NCBI GenBank assembly: GCA_013180625.2
Contig: SNVD02011020.1
Location: 1 to 64,000 of the forward strand
From: Boswellia sacra
Lineage: Eukaryota; Streptophyta; Magnoliopsida; Sapindales; Burseraceae
Direction: 5' to 3'
DNA length: 64,000 bases
Part shown: positions 1 through 11,232 of the stretch, piece after piece
Layout: every line of letters starts with the position of its first letter
How positions within the stretch are numbered: position 1 is the first letter of the stretch
Program-made: the position numbers and the translations under genes
The notes under the pieces: model-generated
What the model was told of the DNA's origin: nothing
Database searches by the model: none
The model's input: only the letters and a program-made list of their open reading frames with translations

Positions 1-966
1 TGTCTAAAAGACAAAAACACCCCTGTCCTAAAATAACTTCCCAAAACCTTGTTATTTCATATCCTTCGGACAAATTTTTTTAAGAAAGACAGTAAAGCAA
101 GACACAGAACAACGGAAACCAGTAACAGCTCGAATCACTTAACTTCACTGTCCCGAAACAACCTCAATATCTGAAGCAATAAGCAAAACGCGTAAGAGCA
201 ACTTTTCCTTAATCTCTCTGTAAATGGCATGAAAATTTAATGTATGTGTAGTTTTTTCGTCATTGCTCGCATTGGTAACTGACAACCGCATTATATAGCT
301 TAAAAATGGTTTATGTATGTGACCTAAGGGTAGAGATAGTGCCGTCTGTGTGAAAAAATGCTGGAAATTGGCTGTCGGTGTGCAAAAATGGGTTTTCGCA
401 GTCGAAGGTCGAAGAAGACGACTGTCTTCGAGTGTCTTCGAGTGTAGTCGAGTGTAGTCGAGTGTCGTCGAGAAGTTCTGTCGGGACCGAATCACGACAA
501 TTCGGATGGTGGTTTCGAGTGTCTAGCCATTGCCTCGATTCTAGGTTCGAGTGTCGCGTGTTCGAGTTCCGTCGAGGGTCTTGTGGATTGTCAAAAGTTC
601 TTGTGTCGCGTGTCGAGAGTCGAGTGTAGGACGCGTGGAACCGACCTGTAGATGTCTCGAACCATTCATGTCGAGTGTTTCGAGAGTCGTGGACACCATT
701 TTGTCGAGCTTTCGAGTAAGAGAGTCGAGTGTACAAGTTGTCGAGTGTTGGACGACGAAGTTAGTCGAGTTCGAGTGTCGTGTCACATATGTCGAGTGTC
801 GAGTGTTTGTGTCGAGTCTCGTCGAGCGTTTTGGCAGAACGCTCTTTTTTCCCACTTTTGCAAGCTATTTCATAAGTATTTTTTGTCCACGGATCTTATA
901 TGATATGATATATCTCAATCATGCAGGAAATGGAAACTTTACGCTTACTCATTGCATATAATGGTT
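1..966 (+). repeat. Left terminal inverted repeat of the MULE (incomplete at window edge)
   Basis: It pairs with 11,818-12,545 in inverted orientation. The outer 136 bases are nearly identical. About 150 bases (137-290) have no counterpart in the right TIR, so they are an insertion here or a deletion there. Identity resumes at TTATATAGCTTAAAAATGG and runs through the TCGAG array and the TATA-like stretch near 896-912. It continues past the transposase ATG at 921 for about 14 codons. The TIR thus holds the presumed promoter, leader and start codon of the transposase gene. Confidence 0.88.
395..835 (+). repeat. TCGAG-rich CpG array, left TIR
   Basis: Degenerate short repeats built on TCGAGTGT with a local 10-bp period are clearest at 420-475. 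CpG density is far above the AT-rich surroundings. The array ends at 823-838 in GAGCGTTTTGGCAGAA, about 85 bases before the transposase ATG. Related arrays lie at 3955-4450, 4868-5014 and 11,945-12,290. The placement suggests a promoter or transposase-binding array, which is inference. Confidence 0.85.
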
Positions 967-3718
967 CATGGATTGTGCAAGAGAACGGTAGTTATTTGTA
1001 TGCCGATGGGACGGGGAAGCCATTGATAATTCGTAGATGTGCTACTTATAACGAGTTGGTTGACTGTATTAGTACTAAAATGGGTTGGGATCTTCGTAAG
1101 AAAAGAATGAGTTTAGAGGTTCAATTTTCTTGTAAGGGTGTTCTTCCAATTCCGATTCGTATTGAGACTGACGACGATGTTTCTTTTTTCATACAACATT
1201 GTTTGGAGGACCAACAATCATATACACCGTTAGTTGTTAACGTTGAAGATAGGGAGAAGCAAAGACAGAGGTCAGGGTCAGGATCCGATGCAATCCGTAG
1301 GCGAGAAGGATGTTCTCATCCCTCATTCTTTCGTTCAGCAAGTGGGAGCAACCAATTAAGTGAGTCTACTCCTGTTTGTGGACAACCAAAATTGAATGAC
1401 GATGTTGGCGTTGAATTTGAGCAGTGTTTAGGGCATGCGGGGCATGAGTCATTTGGGGTAGGGGTGTTATTTCAAAATGAAGAAGGAGTGCCTCCATCGA
1501 TGCCATCGAGATTGGTACGTCATCGTGACAGCATTAGAGAGTTTGAGAGTGTAGGTAATATTGATGATGTTAATGATGACGATGGTGGGAATGAATATTG
1601 CGAAGATACTGACGATGGTGGTGATGATGTTCGTGTGCATGTTGACGATGACAATAATGATTATACGGTTCATATTGAGAATGATGTTGAGGGATTGGAT
1701 GATTTTGTTGTTGATGGGCACAATGTATCCGGTTCACATTTCGATAATGAGGGAGAACGGGAGATCTTGAATGATGTGAACCAGGATGAGCCGTTAACCG
1801 TGCCTTATCCAATTCACTCCACACCTACCGTGCCTCCTCCAATTCACTCCACACCTACTCGTCCAGTATATGGCCATCAGGAAGATCCGATGTCGAATAA
1901 TGATAGCTCTCAGGCTAACACATTCAGGTGGATACCGCCTATCGTCCATCCACCCTCCACAGATGGCGATAATGCCTCATCATTTGTAGTTGACGAGATT
2001 GAGGTTGGGGTTGGACAGATGTTTAACAGCAAAACGGAGCTTCGAGAGAAGTTAGCGATGTTGGCATTAAGACGAAACTTTCAATTCAAGGTAAGGAACT
2101 CCAACGCCACAAGGTTTGAGGTTGTATGTCGTGCTGAATCTTGTAAATGGCGTTTACGTGCCATAAAGGTGGCCGATTCACATTTCTTCCAAGTGAAAAC
2201 GTATAACAACCACCACACGTGCTCCGGAGCCGGACTTCACCCAGTTCACAAACAGGCAACTGCACATGTCATTGGCAAACATATTAAGAGCAAATTCGTT
2301 GAGGCATCGAGAATATATCGTCCAAAGGATATTATGTCCGATGTTCAGGAGTCATTGTGTGTTAATATCACGTACAATAAGGCATGGAGGGCAAAGGAGG
2401 TAGCTTTGCAAGAACTTCACGTATCTCATGATGAATCATTCACACTACTCCCTCAGTACATGTACATGATTGAGAAAGCAAACCCGGGGACCAAAACGTC
2501 GTTAGAAACTGATGAGGATAACCATTTCAGATACTTTTTCATGAGTATGGGGGCCTCGATTGCTGGATTTGCATCGTCAATTAGGCCAGTTATTACAGTT
2601 GATGGTTCCTTTTTAAAAGGGAAATATAGGGGTACAATGTTTTTGGCTTCTTGTATGGATGGTAATAAACAAATATACCCCTTGGCATTTGGAATTGGGC
2701 ATTCTGAAAATGATGACTCCTGGAACTGGTTCATGAGACAGTTGCGTGATCATGTTGTACAAAATGTCCGAGATCTTGTCTTCATTTCTGACCGTCATCG
2801 TAGTATTGAACGTGCTGTGGTTGCAGTTTTTCCTAATGCACTGCATGGATTGTGCACTCATCATCTCAAGGGTAACTTGAAGGCAACGTTCAAGGACAAG
2901 ACTTTGTTGGAATTGTACTACCGCGCTGCAAGGACATATCATTGTGCTGATTTCAACTATCATATGCGAAAATTGAATCGCATATACCAGCAGCAGCAAC
3001 TTATCTTCGAGAGATCGGAGTCGAGAAATGGGCACGTTCACAGTTTCATGGTCGGCGGTATAACATAATGACAACAAATATAGCTGAGTCGATGAACAGC
3101 TGTTTGCGACACCATCGATTCCTCCCGGTGACGTTGTTAGCTGATTATTTTCGGGCCAACTTGCAGAAATTGTTCTATGAGCGTCGACAGCTATTTGCTA
3201 ACTCAGAATCACATCTCTCACCCTGGGCAAACAAGTTGATGAATGAGCGTTTAAAAGAAGGAGATCGTATGAGGGTTAGTGGTATATCTCTTACTATGTA
3301 TGAGGTTAGAGGCAACGACCGTGTTTGCATAGTTGACATGCACGCGCGTACATGCACGTGCCGTGTGTTTGATCTTGACCAGCTTCCGTGTGCACATGTA
3401 TTAGCGGTATGTAAACGTATGAATCTCTTTACGTGCCATGATTACTGTGCCCATTGGTATACCACCGAAACATTGTTACATGCATATGCTCTCCCAGTAG
3501 TTCCTGTTGGAGTTAGTGAGGATTGGGTGGTTCCTGAGGAGGTTCGCAGTAGAGTGGTTCTCCCGCCAGTGATGAGGAGACCAGCCGGTCGTCCTCGGAG
3601 GAATCGAATCCCTTCTGTCGGTGAGTCTAGCTCCTCTCGATCTTGCGGGCGTTGTGGAAGTTCCGGGCACAATCGTCAAACATGCCGAAACCCAGTTCCG
3701 CTGCATGACAGGGGATGA
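921..3718 (+). pseudogene. mudrA-like MULE transposase, broken by a 1-bp frameshift
   Basis: The first frame runs 921-3068 (715 codons) and the second 3068-3718 (216 codons). Together they make a full MuDR-type transposase of about 930 residues. In order there are an N-terminal domain (YNGSW), a very acidic stretch (residues about 210-265), a MuDR DNA-binding domain (about 360-455), and the DDE core with Asp561 in ITVDGSFLKG and Asp624 in FISDRH followed by CTHHLKGNL. The second frame has a SWIM zinc finger (CTCRVFDLDQLPCAH, about 3354-3398) and a CCHC knuckle (CGRCGSSGHNRQTC). Near 2987 the frame changes: bases after 2988 read in the next frame as AAATYLREIGVEKWARSQF, the usual family sequence, but the ATG frame ends in a stop at 3066-3068. 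One lost C in a C run explains it. An intron there is unlikely because no GT-AG pair is needed. Gene type is certain; disruption is very likely. Confidence 0.9.
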
Positions 3719-4134
3719 TGTATACCAAATGTGTAAACCAAATGTTGATGTTTGCAACATTGTCTCTTTTTTTTTTTTTTTAACAAATCCTAAGCTTTTG
3801 AAAATAATATATTTTGGGTGTTGGATTTTGGCACTGTAAAGCAGTATTATTGTATTAAACACATCTTTATGGGCGTTGTTGTTAAACAAAATAATCTTAC
3901 CTGACGCCCAACCGAAAAATAATTTGGTATCTGATTCGAAATCTCTAAGAAACAAGTGTTCTGTCCAATCGCTCGACGACACTCGACGGTAGAAACTCGA
4001 CGCTCGACTTAATTAGCGGAACAGAAAATGAAATGAAATGAAGGGAATGAAAATGAAAAAAACGAATGTTCGGCCTAAACGCTCGACGCAACTCGAAGGT
4101 ATAACTCGACGCTCGATCTACACGACACACAGCC
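3719..4134. other. Transposase 3' flank and first inverted TCGA segment
   Basis: The stretch after the transposase stop is AT-rich with T runs near 3768-3781. From 3955 the sequence becomes CpG-rich. At 3957-3990 it holds TGTTCTGTCCAATCGCTCGACG, and at 4066-4090 TGTTCGGCCTAAACGCTCGACG. Both are inverted copies of the boundary that ends the TIR arrays. No gene is visible. Confidence 0.6.
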
Positions 4135-4445
4135 CCTCGAAGCTCGATCATATTGAACACGAACACGCGAAGCTCGATCAACACGTCACACGAACACTCG
4201 AAGCCCGACCAACACGTCACACGAACACTCGAAGCGCGACCACCACGTCACACGAACACTCGAAGCGCGATCAACCGGTCAGACAAACACTCGAAGCGCG
4301 GTTCACTTCGTCACACCAACACTCGAAGCTCGAGCACACGTCAGACAAACACTCGAAGAACGACTAAACCTGTCACACGACCACTCGACGCTCGAGCTCA
4401 CGGCACACGAAGACTCGAACCTCGACTCTCGAACTCCGGAGGGTC
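4134..4445 (+). repeat. 31-bp tandem repeat array, about nine copies
   Basis: Consecutive units of 30-32 bases begin GAAGCYCGAYCAACACGTCA and end CACGAACACTC. They differ at a few positions each and carry several CpG sites per unit. The array lies between the transposase and protease genes, just upstream of the protease leader. Repeats are directly adjacent with no unique spacers, so this is not a CRISPR array. The motif belongs to the same TCGA family as the TIR arrays but in the opposite orientation. Confidence 0.85.
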
Positions 4446-4867
4446 TATAATGTAATTTGCCTCGTCTCGACCCTCGACCCGCGACTCGCGATGACTGACA
4501 CGTGGGGAGCTCGAACTTTGGGGTTTAAAAAGTTCTAGTTCTACCGTCACTTCCCGCTTCACTGCCATTTACTCCTACAAACCGTTTCAACTCTCCAAAC
4601 TCACAGTTACGCACAGACAACGGTTGGGACGCAAACAGACGCGCAGCGACAATCATCTCAACTCCCGGCGACCACAGCACCGATCGGCATTCAGGTACGG
4701 CTTTTATTTACCGGCCATGCATGTTGTTTTCACTAGTTCAGTGGATTTAGGGCTGTTTAATAATCTTTAGGCCGTTTATGTTTGTATATGTGATTTGAAA
4801 ATGTATTGTATGTGGTTGGTTTCGGCTGTCGTTGCCGGAAATTTACAAAGGAGTTATGTTGTGGTAG

Positions 4868-5014
4868 TGACACACTCGACACTCGGCAAATGAGTTTTGT
4901 CGAGTGTTGTCGAGATATGTCTAGTGTTGTCGAGACATGTCGAGTGTAGTCGTGTTATGTCGAGTCTTGTCGAGTTTGTCGTGTTTCGTCGAGCTTTATC
5001 GAGCGTTTAGGCAG
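4868..5014 (+). repeat. TCGAG array upstream of the Ulp1-type gene
   Basis: Repeats of GTCGAGTGTTGTCGAG and variants end in GAGCGTTTAGGCAGAA at 4999-5014. This is the same boundary found before the transposase start at 823-838. The ATG used for the protease gene lies 92 bases downstream. A possible 5' leader exon upstream ends at ATTCAG/GTACGG near 4695. The array could then lie in a 5' UTR intron or act as an internal promoter; the sequence does not decide. Confidence 0.75.
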
Positions 5015-5105
5015 AATGCATGCTTTGTGGCTGTTTTTGGCTGTTTTTTTGCCTTTTTGTTTCATATTGAACTATAATGGACTTCTTTTTGCCAATTTGA
5101 AGCAA

Positions 5106-8100
5106 ATGGCTGGTGAATTTGGACTGTCCTTCACGCTTAAGACACCGGATACGGAACACTACCAGGCCGTGGTCACAAACATGGCAGGTTGGGACTGTAT
5201 ACAATGGATCCGGGTGAGCTTCAGTGCGAGGCAGAAGGAGATGTTTCGTGCAACATGTTTCGGATTTCTCCTAGACATCCGTCGGCTCTCCTTTCCGTCT
5301 CAGTTGGCGCACCACGTGCTTCAGTGGGAGGTTAACACCGTGGGGTACGACCGGGAGATGTGGTTCCTTGTTGAAGGTAAAAAATTGGTTTTCATGTACA
5401 ATGTTGTTACAAAGTCATAGTTTTGCACGTATGATATTTTTAGTTATTTAACTGTAACATCGTTGTCATCTTATGTAATTTTTTTCCTTATTTGCAGGAC
5501 GACTCATTCGTTTTTCTGCGCACGAGTTCGGTTTGATAACCGGCTTACGATTTGCTTCCACGGTGCCACCAATACCGACGATGTTGCATCCGTGCCGATT
5601 GTTGGATACATACTTCGATGGCATGGACTTGGATCTCATCGCTTTGTATGAAAATCTTAAGAATATGAATGTGTCTCGTATGCCAGACGAGGATGTCGTG
5701 AAGCTAGGCGTGTACTACGTGCTTGAGCGTTTCTTCATGGCCCGGGATAGACGCCGACACGTGTCTAGGACATGGTTGAATTTTGTAGACAGACTGGATG
5801 AATTTAATACGTATCCATGGGGTTCGTTGTCCTACGAAAAGACATTGGGCTCGATGAAGAGGGCTTTGGTTGGGAGGTTAGAAAATTACAAGAGGCGAGC
5901 CCAAGCGAAGACGAGGCAGGTGGAGCGCTATAACTTGGAGGGGTGCCCGTACGCCTTTCAGGTACGTTCTGCTATCCATGAGTGTGACCGTGTTGATTTC
6001 TGTTTGATGTAATTTTAGTCCATGTCACTAACTAACCTGTTCGATGTAATTAAGGTTTGGTTGTACGAGGCCGTGCCTTACTTTGGCACACATTTTGGTA
6101 CAGTGCCACAGGAATGCGCGGCGAGGATACCACGGTTGTTGAAGTGGGAGACAGTTAAGACCCCGTCCCAGAACGCTACCTACACTGATATACTGAGGGT
6201 TAGGAGGCGGGTTAGTACGAATCCTGTGTTACATCGAATTGTCTTGTTTTTTGTTCAACCAAAAACTGATAACAGTTTCGCGTGATCTGATTATATGTTG
6301 ACGCAGGCTAGGCCGCTCGTCGTTTTAGAGCCGTCCGTTGTGGAGCAGCAGACGGAGTGGTATGCACGGCTCAATGAAGTAGTTGGCATCCGTAGAGGTG
6401 CACATGTGGCTTGGGCAACAGCTACGGATGCTCCTTTACTGGCGGCGGAGAGCATTGAGCCACTTCCTGCTGAGGCGGCTGCAGCTCCACCTCCGGAGGG
6501 ACCAGCAGCTCCACCTCCGGAGGGCCCATTAGGTCCACATCCAGAGGGTCCAGCAGGACCACCCCCTGAGGGACCGGGACCAGCAGCTCCACCTCCGGAG
6601 GGTCCATCAGCACCACCTCCGGAGGGTCTGCCAGCTCCACCTCCTGAGGGACCGGGACCAGCAGCTCCACCTCCGGAGGGTCCATCAGCACCACCTCCGG
6701 AGGGTCCGCCAGCTCCACCTCCGGAGGGTCCATCAGCACCACCTCCGGAGGGTCTGCCAGCTCCACCTCCTGAGGGACCGTCAGCTCCACCTCCTGAGCT
6801 CTCATCCGCTTCACCTCCTGCTGGCATCAGTTCCCCTGTTGACCCGGATGTGGTTGCAGCAACAGACACGGACAGTCCTGACATGGACGTAGGGCCTGGC
6901 AGTCCACCGCTGGAGCCTTTAAGTCCACTGCCAGAGCCGTTCCATAGTTCCGGAGCTCCAGGAGCATCGACGACGGCGTCGGGTCGGCAGGTAAGAAATG
7001 CCAGTCGGCATTAATATTCTTGTACGTATACATTTGCTGCTCTGTTGGTTAATGAAGACCCTTGTTACAATTCTCATGCAGGTGCCGCCGGTCCATGACG
7101 ACTTCCAGAGCACAGTTTTGCGTGAACTTGCTCTGTTACGGGCGGAGAACAGGGAAATGCGTGAGGAGATAGCTCGTCTCCGCGAGGCCGTTCTGGACCT
7201 CGGTGCGAACTTCGGAAACGATGACACGGTACTTTCCAATATTTACATACTGGATTTTGACCTGTTCCACACACGCTTAAGCTGATGGTTATGTTTGTCT
7301 GATTTCAGGATTCAGATGCTGATTCCGACGGAGGTCCGGGTGATGACGGTGATGGTCCGCCGCCCGCGATTCCTGATTCCGTTAACCGGAATGTTCCTGC
7401 AGCCGATGCTCCTCCGGCAGCCTTAGTTTCACGCAGGGGTCGCCGCCTCCTACCAGCAAAGCATAAGCGAAGCCCCTTTGTCAGTCCACCAGGTAGGAAG
7501 AGGCCGAGGGTTCAGCAGCAGGAGGAAGCCACTGACCAGCAGCAGCCACAGCCCTCGGAGGAAGCCGCAGACCAGCAGCAGCCACAGTCAGAGGCCCCTT
7601 TACAATCCGAGGCGCCTATTGCTCAGTCGGAAGACAATCGATCTCAGTGGCCATCAGCAGATGTAGGAACTGGTCTCATTTTGTGCCCTCCGGTTCCACT
7701 TTTCGACCCACGTGCCCTGATAGCAGAAGTTGACATGAAGGGATTCCACGCGTGGCTGGCGGACGACACCAGAACAGATCGCGCTGAGTTGGCAGTCTTC
7801 AGCGCAGATCGTAAGTTCTTCACGACGCTGATCAGCCCATCAGAATGGCTTGAAGCTGAGGTACTTTCATATCATCTCTGGCTGTCGAATATTGCTATAT
7901 ACAATTGGATTCCTTATTGATAGCAATTGTTGTTTTCAGCACATAGACAGCTACTTGTGGGTTCTACGGTGCAGAGCTCGCGCCGTGACCAGACCTGGTG
8001 TACAGAGGTCTGCTTTCCTCGACACCACTTTTTGGGTACGTAAATCGTAGACATCTTACATTAACAATTTGTCACTTGAAATTTATGATTCCTTCAATGC

Positions 8101-8935
8101 GCTAACTGAACTCATGAACTTGCAGTTGAAATTGAAGTCGTTGTGGGCGCTATACTCGGAAAGATTGGACGACATTACCTGGGCAAATGAGGAGGACATG
8201 GTCCAGTATATCCTAGGACAGGTGCCCCTCGCTGGAACACCATGGGTCGACGTTGATAGGGTGAGAACATTTATATTCACTGAATTAGCATGTGCCATCT
8301 TATTTAAAATGTTGTGATTCATTTCCATTTCCGTGTTGTCAATTCGTTTTCAGCTCTATCTCCCAGTACACCTCACCGATGATCATTGGGTGGCAGCAGA
8401 GGTGCATTTGAATCGCCGTCAGATTTCCATATACGACTCATCTATTGGGCATACTTCTACGGACATAGTCATGCAGACAGTCCGGTGCCTCGCTGAGCTA
8501 CTACCCCGTATGGTGTCAATGGAGGTTTACGGTATTCCTGACTATCCCACAACCCCATTTGACATTATGCGAATCGAGGACGTGGAGCAGGTGCCACAGC
8601 AGGAGCCTGGGGGAGGGGCATGCGGCGTGTACTGTTTGAAGTACATCGAGTTCCTAGCGGGGGGCGTTCCACTGACCGAGATTAAGGCATTCCAGGACGA
8701 CGAATGCCGGGAGAGAATGGCATTACATCTTTGGCTCAGCCGCGAAAACCCACAAGAGGCGGCCCCGCCCATCCTGGTGCCCTACGACATCAAGGCGCTG
8801 TTGCCTCAACCGGTAGTGCCTGCTGATGTTGCAGCTGCTGATGTTGCAGGCACTACCGCGACTGGACATGATGTGTCAGGAGATGTTATGACCACTATTG
8901 CCCATGACGACGTTGATTCAGCGAAGGTCAAGTAG
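5106..8935 (+). CDS. DUF1985/Ulp1-like cysteine protease of a KI-MULE, nine exons, intact
   Basis: Exons are 5106-5376, 5498-5961, 6055-6210, 6307-6990, 7082-7228, 7309-7860, 7940-8035, 8126-8260 and 8354-8935. All junctions are GT-AG, and the joined frame is open for 1028 residues. Exons 1-3 match the plant DUF1985 domain (IRFSAHEFGLITGLRF, GCPYAFQVWLYEAVP). Exon 4 is a proline-glutamate-glycine repeat, exon 5 a leucine-rich coiled coil, and exon 6 holds a basic stretch (GRKRPRV) and glutamines. Exons 8-9 form a C48 (Ulp1/SENP) fold with His846 (DDHW), Asp863 (IYDSS), Gln917/918 and Cys925 (GGGACGVY); alanine replaces the usual Asp before the Cys. Such proteins are expected to cleave SUMO-like conjugates. 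The start at 5106 is chosen because the upstream in-frame stretch from 5016 looks like non-coding leader. Confidence 0.88.
6478..6800 (+). repeat. Coding minisatellite, Pro-rich repeat in the Ulp1-type gene
   Basis: Units of 24-33 bases such as CCACCTCCGGAGGGTCCATC repeat about twelve times and encode APPPEGP variants within exon 4. They are in frame and GC-rich. The opposite strand is also open as a by-product of this composition. Confidence 0.85.
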
Positions 8936-9437
8936 CAGCCGAGCACGTTGGGACCATGAGATCACCTATTTTTTTTGTATATATTATGTTTAGTTAAACA
9001 AAATTGTTTTTTTTTGTTTTTGGACACTAACACATTATTGTATAGTACATGTTTTTTATAGTAGCACATGGTTACGATGTATAGTTGTACGAAAACTTGT
9101 AAATACACAATATTCTATAGTGACATTATTTAATGGACTAATCACACATACCTCCCCTGGGCTTTAGCTTAATTTCATTCATAAACACTGTTTACCATTT
9201 TCCATTATACGATACCCCTTACTTTTTTGAAATTAATCATCGAAACCCCTTCCGTCAGTTTTGCCGTTAATTGTATGAAAATAAATGTAATGAATAAGGG
9301 AAAAAAAGTAAACCCATCTAATTAGTTCTGCTGGCCAGTCTCACGGGAGCTGCTCACAGAACCCAAGTGCTCTTCGCTGCCTCCCCTGCACTGCGCACGC
9401 TGATAGCAAGAGTTCAGTTGAGTTGAGTTGATGCAAA

Positions 9438-9679
9438 ATGAAGTTTAACATAGCAAACCCAACCACTGGTTGCCACAACAAGCTTGAGATAGATGACGAT
9501 CAGAAGCCCGAGTCTTTTTAGATAGGAGGAGCTCCCAAGAATTTAGTACAGATGCTCTGGGGTCTACAATTCATGGATATGTTTTTAAGATCATGGGAGG
9601 CTGCGACAAGCAAGGATTCCCAATGGAACTGGGAGTTCTGACTCCTGGTCGTGTTCATCTTTTGCTTCAAAGAGGAACC
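9438..9679 (+). pseudogene. Ribosomal protein eS6 (RPS6) fragment, 5' part
   Basis: The ATG at 9438 starts [20 protein letters not shown], the conserved start of plant eS6, a 40S subunit protein. An in-frame TAG follows the DDDQK stretch. A later frame gives [20 protein letters not shown] and [14 protein letters not shown], so at least one small deletion has shifted the frame. No introns interrupt the part seen, although plant eS6 genes normally have several. This points to a spliced-transcript origin. It cannot encode a working protein. Confidence 0.9.
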
Positions 9680-10464
9680 TGTTGACCCAGGTATGGCAAC
9701 CCAAGAGGGGGGGTGATTTGGGTTTTTATTTATCAAAATGGATTTGTAAAACTTTTCTTGAATAACCAAAATTAGTTTACTCTATCTTTATTAGTTTACT
9801 CTTTCTTTAGGAATAAAGGTGAAGAATATGAAATTAGAAGTTATGAAAGATGCAAAGAGAATAACAATAACGAACAATCACAAGTGCAAGTAAATATAAA
9901 GAGATAGCGATAGAGAGAGTGCAAACTCAATTTACGTGGTTCGGCAAATCTTGCCTACGTCCACGGGCTCCTAGCTCCAAGCTAGGCTTTCCACTGAGTT
10001 GTAAAAATCTTTACAACTTGCTTGATGAACAACAACACCAAGACTTTTTCTTCAACTCTTGACAACACTACACCAAGAGTTCTTCTTGATGAACAATCTC
10101 ACCGAGGTAACTTTCTTCAACTCTTCATAACACCACACCAAGAGTTCTCTCAAGGATAACTTTTATCCTTTACAAGGAGATCTCACTCTCACCACAGTAC
10201 AAGAACGAATAAAAAAACAGCAGCCACAAAAGCACAACTCTATTCAAAGAGTAGATAAAGAATATAAAAGTTCTGTAGACTTGATATTTCTCTTGTTTTT
10301 TGCTTGCTAGATGCCTCTCTTGCTCTGTTTGAATCCATGGGAGAAGGGCTCCTTTTATAGGCAATTTGATTGAACTTAATCAAGTTAAGACACCAACTCC
10401 AAATTTTCTGCCCACCATAAAAAACGTAATCTTGTCTGCCACTTTTTTCAATGTTCTGTTTGAA

Positions 10465-11135
10465 ATTTGAAAATCTGCAACAACCAAGTCATTTGGATAT
10501 TTGTAGCTCAAGATATGGCCAAAACACCATTCGGCGCTCATGTGAATTGATTTTTCTTCCATATGTCAGTCCACCGATTTGCATGTGTATTATGTCGGCC
10601 TTCCGTTTCAAATTTGAATTTCTTCAAAGAATATAAAATGTGATCCATTGAATCATCTTTCCAATGCCACAAGAATCAAGTCATTTGGATATCTCTAGCT
10701 CAAGATATGGATAACAAATCATTCGGTACTCATATGAGTTGATTTTTCTTCTCTGTGTCAGTCCACCAAATTGCATGTCAATTATGTCGGCCTTCCATTT
10801 GAAATTTGAATTTCTTCTAAACATATAAAATGTGCCCCATTAAGTCCTTTTTTCAATGCCACAATAATCAAGTCATTTTTATATTTCTATCTCAAGATAT
10901 GTCCGAAAGAGTATTCGGTGCTCATGTCAGTTGCTTCCGTTTGTCTTTCAAATTGCATAATAATTTGGACAACCTTACACTTGAAATTTGAATTTCTTTA
11001 AAACGTATGAAATGTTATAAATTGAGTAAACTTTCCAAAGGGTCAAGAATCACTTCATTTGGACATCTGTAGAAAAATATATGACCAATTGATTGAACAT
11101 TGCTCATGTAACGCATTCCTTGAATCAAATCTTGT
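10465..11135 (+). repeat. Degenerate tandem repeat, about 192-bp period, four copies
   Basis: The motif CAAGTCATTTGGATAT followed by CTCAAGATATG recurs at about 10,484, 10,678 and 10,870, with a weaker copy near 11,055. Each copy is also followed by ATTCGG, TCAGTCCACC and TTTGAAATTTGAATTTCTTC blocks. It lies wholly within the LTR-like insertion. Confidence 0.8.
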
Positions 11136-11142
11136 TCTTCAA

Positions 11143-11232
11143 CTTTTGTGCCTTTAACATGTAGTATTCTCCTTTGGCTTCAACACTACTTTTGTGCCTT
11201 AACATGTAGTATTCTCCTTTGGCTTCAACACT
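11143..11232 (+). repeat. Direct duplication of about 50 bp
   Basis: CATGTAGTATTCTCCTTTGG followed by CTTCAACACT occurs twice in tandem, at about 11,158 and 11,205, near the right end of the LTR-like insertion. Confidence 0.85.

Noticed and set aside
378..961. Open frames on both strands within the left TIR array (83-141 codons)
   Set aside because: They follow from the short-period TCGAG repeat, which lacks stops in several frames. They lie in the presumed promoter and have mirror counterparts in the right TIR.
1467..1824. Antisense and out-of-frame open stretches in the transposase gene
   Set aside because: They are shadows of the acidic GAT-rich coding region.
4134..4445. Possible CRISPR array
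   Set aside because: The 31-bp units are adjacent with no unique spacers and the context is a eukaryotic transposon.
6291..6884. Antisense open frames (197 and 130 codons) opposite the Pro-rich exon
   Set aside because: They arise from the GC-rich coding minisatellite of the plus-strand exon and have only repeat composition.
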